DNA of 64,000 nucleotides from Streptomyces sp. PTY087I2. Its GTDB lineage: Bacteria > Actinomycetota > Actinomycetes > Streptomycetales > Streptomycetaceae. Shown here one piece after another: positions 42,850 to 50,995 of this stretch. The notes beneath the pieces are model-generated. The model was not told the DNA's origin. It was given only the letters and a program-made list of their open reading frames with translations, and ran no database searches. The number at the start of each line of letters is the position of its first letter. Position 1 is the first letter of the stretch. A program made the position numbers and the translations under genes. The stretch is from positions 248,001 to 312,000 of the forward strand of contig NZ_LZRD01000006.1 of the NCBI RefSeq assembly GCF_001687325.1. The letters run 5' to 3'.

Positions 42850-43752
42850 CTACGCGGGCTCTGCCGTCGCTTCGTCGTGTACGGGAACGCCCAGCCGGCC
42901 CGCCGCGGCGGTGAGGGCCGATCCCAGCGGGAGGGCGATACGGGTCACGGCGTGCCGGTCGCCCCGGGTCGCATCCCGGTTGACGATCAGCACCGGCGTA
43001 CCGGCCCCGGCGGCCTGGCGGACGAAGCGGAGCCCCGACATCACGGTCAGCGAGGAGCCCAGAACCAGCAGGGTGCGCGCCTCGCGGACCAGCGCACGGC
43101 AGTGCTCGACCCGCTGCGGGGGCACGGCCTCGCCGAAGAACACCACGTCCGGCTTGAGAATGCCCCCGCAGACGGCACAGGGCACCACACGGAAGTCCCC
43201 GACCTGCTCGTCCGTGAGGTCCGCGTCGCCGTCCGGGTTCATCGAGGACGCCACCGGCGCGAAGCCCTCGTTGGCCGCCTCCAGCCGGTGCGCGAGCTCG
43301 CGGCGCGGGCTGAAGGCGCCGCAGGAGAGGCAGACGACCCGGTCCAGACGCCCGTGCAGATCCACCACGCCCTCGCTGCCCGCGGCCTGGTGCAGCCCGT
43401 CGACGTTCTGGGTGATCACCCCGGAGAGCAGACCCTGCCGCCCGAACGCGGCCACGGCCCGGTGCCCGGCATTCGGCCGCGCGCGGCCGAACGTACGCCA
43501 GCCGAGATGGCTGCGCGCCCAGTAGCGGCGACGGGCCCCGGCGTCGGCCGTGAAGTCCTGGTACGTCATGGGGGTGTGGCGGCTCAGGCTCCCGCCCTCG
43601 CCCCGGTAGTCCGGGATGCCCGACTCCGTGGAGATGCCCGCCCCGCTCAGGATCAGGACACCACCACCGCGCAGCGCCTCGGCGACCGGCTCCAGATCCG
43701 TCGTGCCCGGCGGCGGCTCCTCGGCGGAGGTCCAGCTCAGGGTCGGTCGCAT
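42850..43752 (-). CDS. Sirtuin-type NAD-dependent protein deacylase
   Basis: The ~300-aa protein shows the sirtuin NAD pocket LILSGAGISTESGIPDYRG, VITQNVDGLHQAAGS, catalytic His in VVDLHGRLDRVVC, and a zinc ribbon with CLSC and CAVC pairs. ILKPDVVFFGEAVP, LVLGSSLTVMSG and PVLIVNRD follow. It removes acyl groups from lysines using NAD. The ATG at 43752 was preferred to the one at 43758 because GGAGG is then 8 nt away. Confidence 0.9.
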   Translation of the reverse strand: MRPTLSWTSAEEPPPGTTDLEPVAEALRGGGVLILSGAGISTESGIPDYRGEGGSLSRHTPMTYQDFTADAGARRRYWARSHLGWRTFGRARPNAGHRAVAAFGRQGLLSGVITQNVDGLHQAAGSEGVVDLHGRLDRVVCLSCGAFSPRRELAHRLEAANEGFAPVASSMNPDGDADLTDEQVGDFRVVPCAVCGGILKPDVVFFGEAVPPQRVEHCRALVREARTLLVLGSSLTVMSGLRFVRQAAGAGTPVLIVNRDATRGDRHAVTRIALPLGSALTAAAGRLGVPVHDEATAEPA

Positions 43753-43999
43753 GCGCATGCCCTCCAGGGTACGGAACGGGCCCCCGGCGTCGTCGGTGTC
43801 GCGCCCCCACCGGCAGGGTCGGTTTCCGGCCTCATTTCGTGACGGGAGCATGACCAAGGAGCGTTCGCGGCATAGGTCCTGCGGCCCGGGAGGAACGGCA
43901 ACCGGCCATCGAGGCCGTTCGGTTCCCCGCGAACCGGCCGTTCTCCCACTCGCCCGGCTCCACGCGGAGCCGAGCCCCCCATGAGTGAAGGGACGAACA

Positions 44000-44578
44000 A
44001 TGCTGGATCCCCGATGGTTCAAGGCGGCCGGTGTCGCCGTGGCGCTCACCCTGGCCTCGGCCACGGCGGCGCACGCCGCTCCCGCACCGGACCCGGCCGC
44101 CGAAAGCACGGCGGCCGTGGTGACGCTCCGGTACGACGACAGCCGGGCCGGCGGCTGGGAGGCGGCGATCGCCGCAGGGGTCGCCTCCTGGAACGCGAAC
44201 GTCGGCAACGTCAAGCTCGTCGAGGCCGCCCCCGGCACACGGGCCGAGATACAGATCGTGGCCACCAGCGGCTGGCCGCAGGCCACGCTCGGCCCGGTCC
44301 GCCCCGGCGGCCAGGCCCGGGTGGAGCTGGGCAGCCAGGCGGTCGCCGAGGGCCACGACAAGACCCGCATCGCCGCCCATGAACTCGGCCACAGCCTGGG
44401 CCTGCCGGACACCAAGCCCGGCCCCTGCTCCCAGCTGATGTCGGGCTCCAGCGCCGGTACGAGCTGCACGAACGCGGTTCCGGACGCGGCCGAGCGGTCC
44501 CGCGTGGAGTCCGCCTACGCGGGCGGCCTCGCCACCCGCACCCCGGCCGACGGCCGCATCCTGGTGGACGCCCCGTAA
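44000..44578 (+). CDS. snpA: Snapalysin (M7 small secreted metalloprotease)
   Basis: The 192-aa preproprotein starts with a Sec signal (VAVALTLASATAAHAA, cleaved near residue ~28). The mature enzyme begins around VVTLRYDDSRAGGWEAAIAA. The zinc site is HELGHSLGLPD, the HExxHxxGxxD metzincin pattern special to snapalysins, and two Cys follow (PCSQLMSG, TSCTNAV). It is a milk-hydrolysing type extracellular protease. The usual divergent LysR activator is missing; a sirtuin gene occupies that side. The ATG at 44000 is favoured over a GTG at 43985 by AAGGGA spacing. Confidence 0.88.
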   Translation: MLDPRWFKAAGVAVALTLASATAAHAAPAPDPAAESTAAVVTLRYDDSRAGGWEAAIAAGVASWNANVGNVKLVEAAPGTRAEIQIVATSGWPQATLGPVRPGGQARVELGSQAVAEGHDKTRIAAHELGHSLGLPDTKPGPCSQLMSGSSAGTSCTNAVPDAAERSRVESAYAGGLATRTPADGRILVDAP

Positions 44579-44595
44579 CAGGGCGTACGACGAAA

Positions 44596-44633
44596 GGCGG
44601 GGAGCCGGGCCCGTTCCGGACCGGCTCCCCGCC
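44596..44633. terminator. Bidirectional terminator
   Basis: GGCGGGGAGCCGG (44596-44608) pairs perfectly with 44621-44633, loop 12 nt. It separates snapalysin from the convergent esterase gene. Confidence 0.75.
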
Positions 44634-44657
44634 GACCGGCGAACGACGCGCTCGGAG

Positions 44658-45842
44658 TCACTGCTCCCGAGCGGCGAAAGGCCCACCGCGGCCGAAGGCG
44701 TGCCGGGCGAAGCGTTCGGCGATACGCCGATGGGTGGCGGGATCCGGGTGCAGATCATCCGGCAACGGCAGCTCGGCGTGATCGTCCGCGCCGTAGAGGT
44801 CCAGCCCGTCGAGATGGTGCAGATGGGGGTCGGTGGCCGCGCGCTGCGCGACGATCCGGGCCAGCTCGTCCCGGATGACGGTGAGCGTGAGCTTCCCCGC
44901 GGCGACCTCCGCCGGATCGCCGGTGGCTTTGAACCCCACCCGCCCCTCGCGCATCGCGCTGAAGTCCGGGGCGAGAGGCCCCGGGGTGTTCTCGTGGATC
45001 GGGCAGCAGATCGGCGAGACCACCAGCAGCGGCGCCGTCGGGTGCCCGTCGCGGAGGGTGTCGAGGAACCCGTGGACGGCCGGACCGAACGCGCGCAGCC
45101 GCATCAGGTCCGCGTTCACGATGTTGATGCCGACCTTGACGCTGAGCAGGTCGGCGGGGGTGTCGCGCATGGCGCGGGCGGTGAAGGGGTCGAGCAGGGC
45201 GCCGCCGCCGAACCCCATGTTGATCAGTTCGGCGCCGCCGGAGGCCGCGGCCAGGGCGGGCCAGGTGCCGGTCGGGGTGGCGGCGTTGGAGCCGTGGCTG
45301 ATGGAACTGCCGTGGTGCAGCCAGACAGGTCGGCCGCTCGGCCTGGGGCCGAGCAGCGGAGCGTCGGTGCGCAGGGCGACCAGGCGCGTCGTCTCGTCGT
45401 GGGGCAGCCAGATCTCCACGTCCTTCTCGCCGTCCGGCAGACCGGTGAACCGGAGCGTCTCCGTCGGTCCCGGCTGGCTCTGGGCCGTCCCCGCGGACAT
45501 GTCGATGGTGAGCGTGTCGCCGTCGGGGACACTTGCCCGGCCCGCGAGGCGGCCGTCCACGAGGAGTTCGTACACACCGTCGGGACGCGGCGGCGCACCG
45601 ACGTAGACGCGCTTGGTGGCCACCACGTCCAGCTCGACGGCGGTGGCCCGGGTGCGGAACGCGAGCCGGACCCCGGAGGGCTGCGACTCGGCCATGGCCA
45701 GCTGACCGTCGGCGATCTGCCGCCGTGCCCGGGCGGGCAGCCGGTGCGGCAGCACCCCGCGCTCGGTCTGCTCCAGGTCGAGCGCGCCCCGCAGGATGTC
45801 GGCGCTGATGGGGGTCGTCGTCCAGTCGTGCCGGGTGGCCAT
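44658..45842 (-). CDS. SGNH/GDSL-type hydrolase
   Basis: The 394-aa protein has a beta-rich N-terminal part (~1-165) and a C-terminal SGNH hydrolase. The nucleophile block reads WLHHGSSISHGSNA, the oxyanion region GFGGGALLDPF, the Asn block VKVGINIVNADL and the Asp-His end DDLHPDPATHRRIAE. No signal peptide is seen, so it is probably cytoplasmic and acts on acylated sugars or esters. It lies 50 bp downstream of a TetR gene on the same strand, so the two are probably co-transcribed. Confidence 0.8.
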   Translation of the reverse strand: MATRHDWTTTPISADILRGALDLEQTERGVLPHRLPARARRQIADGQLAMAESQPSGVRLAFRTRATAVELDVVATKRVYVGAPPRPDGVYELLVDGRLAGRASVPDGDTLTIDMSAGTAQSQPGPTETLRFTGLPDGEKDVEIWLPHDETTRLVALRTDAPLLGPRPSGRPVWLHHGSSISHGSNAATPTGTWPALAAASGGAELINMGFGGGALLDPFTARAMRDTPADLLSVKVGINIVNADLMRLRAFGPAVHGFLDTLRDGHPTAPLLVVSPICCPIHENTPGPLAPDFSAMREGRVGFKATGDPAEVAAGKLTLTVIRDELARIVAQRAATDPHLHHLDGLDLYGADDHAELPLPDDLHPDPATHRRIAERFARHAFGRGGPFAAREQ

Positions 45843-45892
45843 GTTCTTGATCTCTTCGTTCGTCGCGAGGGGCGAGGGGCGGGGGATCCGGG

Positions 45893-46465
45893 TCAGGAAG
45901 AAGCGGGCCAGTTCCGCAGGAGGGAGTCGAGCGCGTCGAGGATCTGCGTCCAGCTCTCCTCGGAGGAGGGGGCACTGTGGCTGAAACCGCCCGCCATCTC
46001 CAGCTCCACATAGCCGTTGAAGACGCTGCCCAGCAGCCGTACCGCGTGCGTCTCCTGAAGCTCGGGCAGGTCGTAGCCGCGCAGAATCGCCCGCATCATC
46101 CGGGAGTGGCGCATGCCCGCGCTCGCAGCCGCCGCCTCCGCGTCGAGGCGGAACCGGGCAGCGGTGAAGCGGCCCGGGTGCTGGAACGCGTAGTCGCGGT
46201 AGGCGTCGGCGAAGGCGCCGAGCGCGTCCCGCCCCGCCCGCCCCGCGATGGCCGCCGACGCCTGGTCGGCGAGCTCTTCCAGGGCCAGCAGCGCGATCCT
46301 GGTCTTGAGGTCGTGGGCGTTCTTGACGTGCGAATACAGGCTCGCGGTCTTGATCCCCAGCTTCCGGGCCAGCTCCGAAGGGGTCACCCGCTCGAAGCCG
46401 ATCTCGTCCGCCAGCTCGGCGCCCGCCCGCACCACGCGCTCCGCCGCCAGTCCCGCTCGTGCCAT
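45893..46465 (-). CDS. TetR-family repressor
   Basis: The 190-aa regulator has an N-terminal HTH: AAERVVRAGAELADEIGFER, VTPSELARKLGIKTASLYSH and VKNAHDLKTRIALLALEEL. The C-terminal ligand domain is helical (FADAYRDYAFQHPGRFTAAR, LLGSVFNGYVELEMAGGF). A perfect inverted repeat lies 47 bp upstream in the gap shared with the divergent FBP gene. It likely represses itself, the esterase and the FBP gene. Confidence 0.88.
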   Translation of the reverse strand: MARAGLAAERVVRAGAELADEIGFERVTPSELARKLGIKTASLYSHVKNAHDLKTRIALLALEELADQASAAIAGRAGRDALGAFADAYRDYAFQHPGRFTAARFRLDAEAAAASAGMRHSRMMRAILRGYDLPELQETHAVRLLGSVFNGYVELEMAGGFSHSAPSSEESWTQILDALDSLLRNWPASS

Positions 46466-46491
46466 GCCGCCCTCCGAATGCTTCCCCGTGA

Positions 46492-46532
46492 TTGCCTAAA
46501 GAAATATACATTTGCCTAATAGGCTTAGGCAA
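46492..46532. promoter_or_regulatory. TetR operator: perfect inverted repeat plus an extra half-site
   Basis: TTGCCTAA (46512-46519) and TTAGGCAA (46525-46532) are perfect 8-bp arms around TAGGC. A third TTGCCTAA half-site is at 46492-46499, 20 bp before the first arm. The array fills the gap between the TetR start (46465) and the FBP start (46548), so it should control both directions. Confidence 0.75.
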
Positions 46533-46547
46533 CCTAGCGTGGATCTC

Positions 46548-47039
46548 ATGAAACCCCTGACCGAGCGAGAGATCCGCGGCGCCTTCGTGAACTGCACCAA
46601 GGGCGAGGCCAAGCGCCTGTCCGTCCCCCGGGACCTGGCCGACCGGCCCTGGGACGACCTGGACTTCCTGGGCTGGCGCGACCCCCAGGCCCCCGACCGG
46701 GCCTACCTGGTGCTGGAGTCCGGCGGCGGCCACACAGGCATCCAGCTGCGCTCGACCGCCGCCGGCTCCTCGCAGACCCGCCGCAGCATGTGCTCGATGT
46801 GCGTGACCGTTCACACCGGGGGAGTCTCCCTGCTGGTGGCGCCCAAGCCGGGGAAGGCGGGCAAGCAGGGCGACTCGGTCGGCGCCTACATGTGCAGCGA
46901 CCTCGCCTGCTCGCTCTACGTACGCGGGAAGAAGGACGCGGGCGTGGGCGGGCGGCTCCGTGAGTCCCTCACGCTGGAGCAGCAGATCGAACGGACCGTG
47001 GCGAATCTCGCCGCGTTCATCGCCAAGGTCACCGCCTGA
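46548..47039 (+). CDS. FBP-domain (FusB-like, EF-G-binding) zinc-finger protein
   Basis: The 163-aa protein begins MKPLTEREIRGAFVNCTKGE, then WDDLDFLGWRDPQAPDRAYL, and has a four-Cys treble-clef finger C82-x2-C85 ... C116-x4-C121 (MCSMCVTVHT, YMCSDLACSLYVRG). This is the pattern of the C-terminal domain of FusB-type EF-G-binding proteins that free stalled EF-G from the ribosome and give fusidic acid resistance. Any such activity here is inferred. It is under an evident TetR operator, as an inducible protective protein would be. The leader is short and without a clear Shine-Dalgarno. Confidence 0.8.
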   Translation: MKPLTEREIRGAFVNCTKGEAKRLSVPRDLADRPWDDLDFLGWRDPQAPDRAYLVLESGGGHTGIQLRSTAAGSSQTRRSMCSMCVTVHTGGVSLLVAPKPGKAGKQGDSVGAYMCSDLACSLYVRGKKDAGVGGRLRESLTLEQQIERTVANLAAFIAKVTA

Positions 47040-47517
47040 CCTGCCGGGCGTCTCGCAGCCGCTCGGCGAAGGCGCGGGCGGCGGACAGGTCATCGGCGTC
47101 CGGCCTCCGCTTGTTGAGACCGCCGACGACTTTGAAGGGCGCCCAGGTGTCGAGGGCCCGGCACGAGAAGGTTCCGGCCACATCGAACCCCTTCCCTTCG
47201 AGGAGGCGCACGAGGGGCCGGGTGAACGGCATCACCGGCGTTTCGGGGAGACCACTGCTGGCGAACACGAACGCGTGCGCGCCCTTCCCGCCCGTACGCG
47301 GCCCGGTGGGAAGGGCGCTCACGAAGGCGGTGAGGCGCGGGTGGAGCCTGCCGTAGAACACCCCGGAGCCGAACCCCACGAGATAGGCGGCGGCCAGTTC
47401 CCCCGGATCGGCCTCCTCGGGGCTGACGACTCTCGCCCCCAGCGGCTGAGCCATGGCGTCGGCGACGCGCAGGGTGTTGCCGTGCGACACGGACACGCAC
47501 ACGATGACGGCCTTCAT
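47029..47517 (-). CDS. Flavodoxin-like protein
   Basis: The 162-aa protein starts MKAVIVCVSVSHGNTLRVAD, an FMN-phosphate loop of the flavodoxin fold, then ARVVSPEEADPGELAAAYLV, GFGSGVFYGRLHPRL and HAFVFASSGLPETP. It likely binds FMN and transfers electrons or acts as a reductase. GAGAGGAAC lies before the ATG. Its 3' end overlaps the convergent FBP gene by 11 bp. Confidence 0.75.
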   Translation of the reverse strand: MKAVIVCVSVSHGNTLRVADAMAQPLGARVVSPEEADPGELAAAYLVGFGSGVFYGRLHPRLTAFVSALPTGPRTGGKGAHAFVFASSGLPETPVMPFTRPLVRLLEGKGFDVAGTFSCRALDTWAPFKVVGGLNKRRPDADDLSAARAFAERLRDARQVRR

Positions 47518-47632
47518 GGCAGAAGTTCCTCTCTCCGGATCCCGCGGTGCTTCCGTAGTCAAGACAGCGCAGCCACGCGGGATCTGACACCGCGCCGGTG
47601 TTACGTGAGCCACACGCCCGGAGAAGTACGTG

Positions 47633-47707
47633 CGCGCCCCGGCCGGAGCCGGGGCGCGGACCACGGACCGGACCCGGCGGGGGGCGAGAAGCGCCCACCC
47701 CGCCGGG
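47633..47707. terminator. Double hairpin terminator
   Basis: Two stems follow each other: 47633-47643 with 47648-47658 (11 bp, 4-nt loop) and 47673-47682 with 47698-47707 (10 bp, loop with a further GGCG/CGCC stem). They lie just after the stop of the minus-strand secreted protein gene and upstream of the flavodoxin gene. Confidence 0.65.
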
Positions 47708-47716
47708 CCTCGGCCG

Positions 47717-49063
47717 CTACGCGGCGGGGGTCGGGTTGACCGTCACCCAGCCCGTGTTGTTGCCGGGCTTCGGGTCGTGCGGGAAGCCCGCACCCGTGAT
47801 CACCGGACGCAGGGCTACCTGCCCCTTGGCGTCGGGCACGACGGTGTCGACACGGAGGTCGAAGCGGAAGGTGCGCACGGTGTTCTCCAGCACCCAGTAC
47901 GGCATCTCGCACACGTAGCGCGGAGCGCCCAGCCGCCCCGGCCGGTAGCTGCCGCCGTCCAGCGTGCGGGCATCGCACGCGTCGGGCGCGCCGGTGACGG
48001 TGACACCCTCGGGAACCGTGAAGTCGACCAGGGCGACCGAGTCACCGGAACCGAGGTTGCCGAACCAGCCCGGACCCTTGTTACGGAAGGTGAGCGCGGC
48101 CTCCACGGTCTCGCCGACGGCACCGCTGACCCGGGAACCACGCACCGCGAAGTCGGCCGTGTTCACCGCGTCCACCGCGAGAATCCCGTAGTTGTTCTCC
48201 TCGTTGACGTCCGTGACCCCGCCCGCGGGCTGCACATCGACGTCGAGGCGCTCCCGGAACGCGTGGTCCGCCAGGGCGATCCGCAGCGGCTCCGGCAGGG
48301 TGAAGCTCTCACCGGGCTGGAGCACCCGGTCGAAGGCGCACTCGGCACGGGTCATCGGCGCGTACTTGCCGCCCGTCTGCGTGTACGTGCACGCCTCGTA
48401 CCGCGAGTCGAAGCCGAGGCCGTACGACGCCATCATCCCGAGGGTGAAGCCCCGGGCGGGTTCCTGCCCCTCGTTGGTCACCGTGAGTGGCGCCGTGTGC
48501 ACCGTCCCCGGGGTGGCGCCCTCGACCGGGTCGAGCCCGTCCAGGACCAGGTCGGGGCCGGAGGCGAGGGTGAACGTCGTGTCGAAGGAGTCCAGCGGAG
48601 CTTCCAGCGTCCCCTCCGGGCCGCCGGTCGCGGTCGCCGCGTACGTGATCCGGCCCTGCGCTCCCAGCTCGGCGCCGTCGGCGGCGTGGACCTCCAGCAG
48701 CACCTGCGGGCTGTAGTCCGAGCCGAGCGCGGGCACCTGGGCGACGGTGCACACGGCGGTCGCCCCGCTGGGCGCGCAGTTCCCGGGCCAGGTCACCTCG
48801 GCCACCCCCGCGAGCCCGGAGGCGTCGACGGTCAGACGGCCGTCCGTGACGGTGAAGTTGTCGTTGTCGTGATAGAGCCCGACCTCGACCGGGGTACCGG
48901 CCTCGGCGCCTATTTGCAGGCTCTTCTCGGGCGGCGCGGCGATCCACAGCTGGTCGGACTCCGTGGCCGACGCCGGTACCGACAGAGTGGCCAACAGGAT
49001 TCCGGCAGTCGCGACGGCGCCGGCGCCGAAGCGTACGAACGGGTGGACGGAGACGGGTCTCAT
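47717..49063 (-). CDS. Secreted protein with CARDB/DUF11-like beta repeats
   Basis: The 448-aa protein has a signal peptide (FGAGAVATAGILLATLSVPA, cut near ASA~33). Three immunoglobulin-like beta modules follow. Two start similarly, GPDLVLDGLDPVEGATPGTV (~170) and TADFAVRGSRVSGAVGETVE (~300), each with a 'TVTNEG' or 'TFRNKG' strand. Three or four Cys pairs suggest disulfides outside the cell. It has no membrane anchor or LPXTG. Function is unknown; such modules mediate adhesion or scaffold surface proteins. GGAG precedes the ATG. Confidence 0.7.
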   Translation of the reverse strand: MRPVSVHPFVRFGAGAVATAGILLATLSVPASATESDQLWIAAPPEKSLQIGAEAGTPVEVGLYHDNDNFTVTDGRLTVDASGLAGVAEVTWPGNCAPSGATAVCTVAQVPALGSDYSPQVLLEVHAADGAELGAQGRITYAATATGGPEGTLEAPLDSFDTTFTLASGPDLVLDGLDPVEGATPGTVHTAPLTVTNEGQEPARGFTLGMMASYGLGFDSRYEACTYTQTGGKYAPMTRAECAFDRVLQPGESFTLPEPLRIALADHAFRERLDVDVQPAGGVTDVNEENNYGILAVDAVNTADFAVRGSRVSGAVGETVEAALTFRNKGPGWFGNLGSGDSVALVDFTVPEGVTVTGAPDACDARTLDGGSYRPGRLGAPRYVCEMPYWVLENTVRTFRFDLRVDTVVPDAKGQVALRPVITGAGFPHDPKPGNNTGWVTVNPTPAA

Positions 49064-49095
49064 GGTTCTCCAGTTACTGGGCACGATGCACTCCC

Positions 49096-49118
49096 GCCGG
49101 GGCCTGGGATGCCCCGGC
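49096..49118. terminator. Small hairpin after DedA
   Basis: GCCGGGGC (49096-49103) pairs with 49111-49118, loop 7 nt. It lies downstream of the minus-strand DedA gene and just upstream of the secreted-protein gene. Confidence 0.45.
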
Positions 49119-49196
49119 AGTCATGTGACGATCAAGGAACGGTCAAGGTTGTGCTGTGCCGTCGGCTCTTCTGAAAGTCGGACAATCGCCGAACGG

Positions 49197-49853
49197 TCAT
49201 ACGCGGTTCGTCTGCCGCTCGCCCCGTCGGGCACGGACCCTGCGAACGACCGCGACGAACAGCGCCGCGACGACCAGCACGAGCACCACCTTCGAGAGCA
49301 CCCCGACGTAACGCTCCACCAGCTCCCACTGGTCACCCAGCAGATAACCGGCCATCACGAGGATGAAGTTCCATATGAAGCTGCCGAGAGCGGTGAAGAG
49401 GACGAAGGTCGGCATGTGCATCCGCTCTACGCCTGCCGGGACGCTGATCAGGCTGCGGAAAATGGGAATCATCCGGCCGAAGAAGATGGCCTTCATCCCG
49501 TGCTTGAGGAACCACCGCTCGGTCTTCTCCAGGTCGGACACCTTCACCAGGGGAAGCCGGTCCCACAGGGCGTACATGCGCTCCCGGCCGAAGAGGGCAC
49601 CGATCCGGTAGAGCGCGACCGCGCCCACCACCGACCCCAGCGTCGTCCAGAAAAGGGCGGAGAACAGGCTGATCACTCCCTGCCCCGCGGCAAAGCCCGT
49701 CAGCGGCAGAATGATCTCGCTCGGCAGCGGAGGAAAGAGGTTCTCCAGGGCGATCGCCAGCCCGGCCCCGGGGCCGCCCAGAGTGTCGACGAGGCCGGTC
49801 GCCCACCCTGCGATGCCGCTCGTCGGTTCCGAGGCGAGGGGGAAGTGGTACAT
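49197..49853 (-). CDS. DedA-family membrane protein
   Basis: The 218-aa protein has the DedA/SNARE-assoc layout: ALENLFPPLPSEIILPLTGF with the conserved amphipathic Pro/Glu patch, TTLGSVVGAVALYRIGALFG, KHGMKAIFFGRMIPIFRSLI with the key Arg, SVPAGVERMHMPTFVLFTAL and GSFIWNFILVMAGYLLG. These proteins are undecaprenyl-phosphate or phospholipid flippases/scramblases of the inner membrane. It appears monocistronic. Confidence 0.9.
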   Translation of the reverse strand: MYHFPLASEPTSGIAGWATGLVDTLGGPGAGLAIALENLFPPLPSEIILPLTGFAAGQGVISLFSALFWTTLGSVVGAVALYRIGALFGRERMYALWDRLPLVKVSDLEKTERWFLKHGMKAIFFGRMIPIFRSLISVPAGVERMHMPTFVLFTALGSFIWNFILVMAGYLLGDQWELVERYVGVLSKVVLVLVVAALFVAVVRRVRARRGERQTNRV

Positions 49854-50083
49854 GTGCGTGTGCTCCAGGACTGAGTCAGAGGTTTCGGGTATCCCGCACG
49901 GCCCGCATCGCGGAGGAATTCCGCGGACTACGGGCTGGGAGGAAAGGGCTCAGGAATGCGAAAGGCGAAATCGGGAATGCGCATGCGCGGTGCGTGCGAA
50001 AAGGGGCGCGACGGCGCACAGGGGCGAGCGGACAGTCAGTGCTCGCAAAGACGAACGATCACCGGGTGATCGGACGGGCTCGC

Positions 50084-50446
50084 TCAGCAGCGAAGAATTC
50101 CGGCCTCGGCGGGGCTTCGCGATCCCGAAGGCGAAGCATGGTGCCGGGCGATGCCCGCCGAGCAGTCGTGCAGATCCGGCGCCGAGGACGGAGCGCCCGC
50201 CTGAACGGGCGACGAAGCCGTCGTGCTTCCCGCTTTGTGGCGCTTCTGGAGCGTGACGTCACCGTCCACGCCTTCCAGCGGAACATTCGGCCCCGACGGG
50301 TCGAACGCGGACACGGCATGGGCCGGGGATTGTGCGGCCGCGTCGACGGTCCCCAGGATCTGGGAGGGAGAGCCGAGGGCGAACACGGACATCATCAGGA
50401 GCACGGCGATACCGGCGCAGAGGGCCAGCATCTCCTTGCAGCGCAT
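50084..50446 (-). CDS. Small exported or membrane-anchored protein, 120 aa
   Basis: The product begins MRCKEMLALCAGIAVLLMMS with a clear hydrophobic segment (signal or anchor), then SQILGTVDAAAQSPAHAVSA and a hydrophilic tail with DLHDCSAGIARHH. I recognise no domain. The start is uncertain because GTAGGA sits too close to the ATG; an in-frame extension to 50521 exists. A conserved actinobacterial small secreted protein is plausible. Confidence 0.45.
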   Translation of the reverse strand: MRCKEMLALCAGIAVLLMMSVFALGSPSQILGTVDAAAQSPAHAVSAFDPSGPNVPLEGVDGDVTLQKRHKAGSTTASSPVQAGAPSSAPDLHDCSAGIARHHASPSGSRSPAEAGILRC

Positions 50447-50896
50447 TCCTACGCCCCTTGTCCCGGTCGATTCGGCCCGTGGAACGAACTGCCAAAGCCG
50501 CTCGGCGAATTGCCGCCGCAAGGCTGCACTCTAACAGCCCGGACCGAAGGGAACCCGAAGCCCATTTCGCGTACGGCCCAGGAAGCCGCAGGCGGCGTCG
50601 GGGCCGAAGATCGGGTCGTTGTATCGGGACTGACCACGCTCTCGTCCGGAACGCCCGTGACGTACTGCCACGTGATGGCGTCGAGGGCGAGCGCGCTACG
50701 GACGGTCGGATCGGCGAGCGCGTCGAAGGTGTACGTGAACGCGTCGGCGAGCCCGGAACCCAGGTGGTCGGGCGCGATGTGCCGCCGCGGCGCATCGGCG
50801 AGCCTCCGCCGTGCGGACGACGGCCGGTGAAGCATGACCGCGGGCGGCCCGCCGAACCGGGCCCGCCCGTACCCCCTGTCACGTGGAGGCCCGGCC
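50447..50896. other. 450-bp stretch without a clear gene
   Basis: On the minus strand a coding-like fragment of ~95 residues runs from ~50835, with LGSGLADAFTYTFDALADPT and VRSALALDAITWQYVTGVP and GC-rich third positions in the middle. It has no ribosome-binding site and no family I recognise, and it dissolves into low-complexity sequence. It may be a relic like the pseudogene next to it. Confidence 0.3.
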
Positions 50897-50995
50897 ATGG
50901 AACAGCTTGACGACCCGCCGACCGCCTCTGCCGGCGGCCGAGGACCCCGACGGAACAAGGGCGCCCGGTTCGGCGTCGTACCGGTGACGGCGTGA
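50897..50995 (+). CDS. Possible 32-aa coupled minigene
   Basis: An ATG with GGAG 8 nt upstream opens a 32-codon frame (MEQLDDPPTASAGGRGPRRN, continuing to a TGA). The stop overlaps the GTG of the methyltransferase relic (GTGA). It could have been a leader peptide or coupling device. Nothing in its sequence indicates a function, and it may not be used now. Confidence 0.3.
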   Translation: MEQLDDPPTASAGGRGPRRNKGARFGVVPVTA

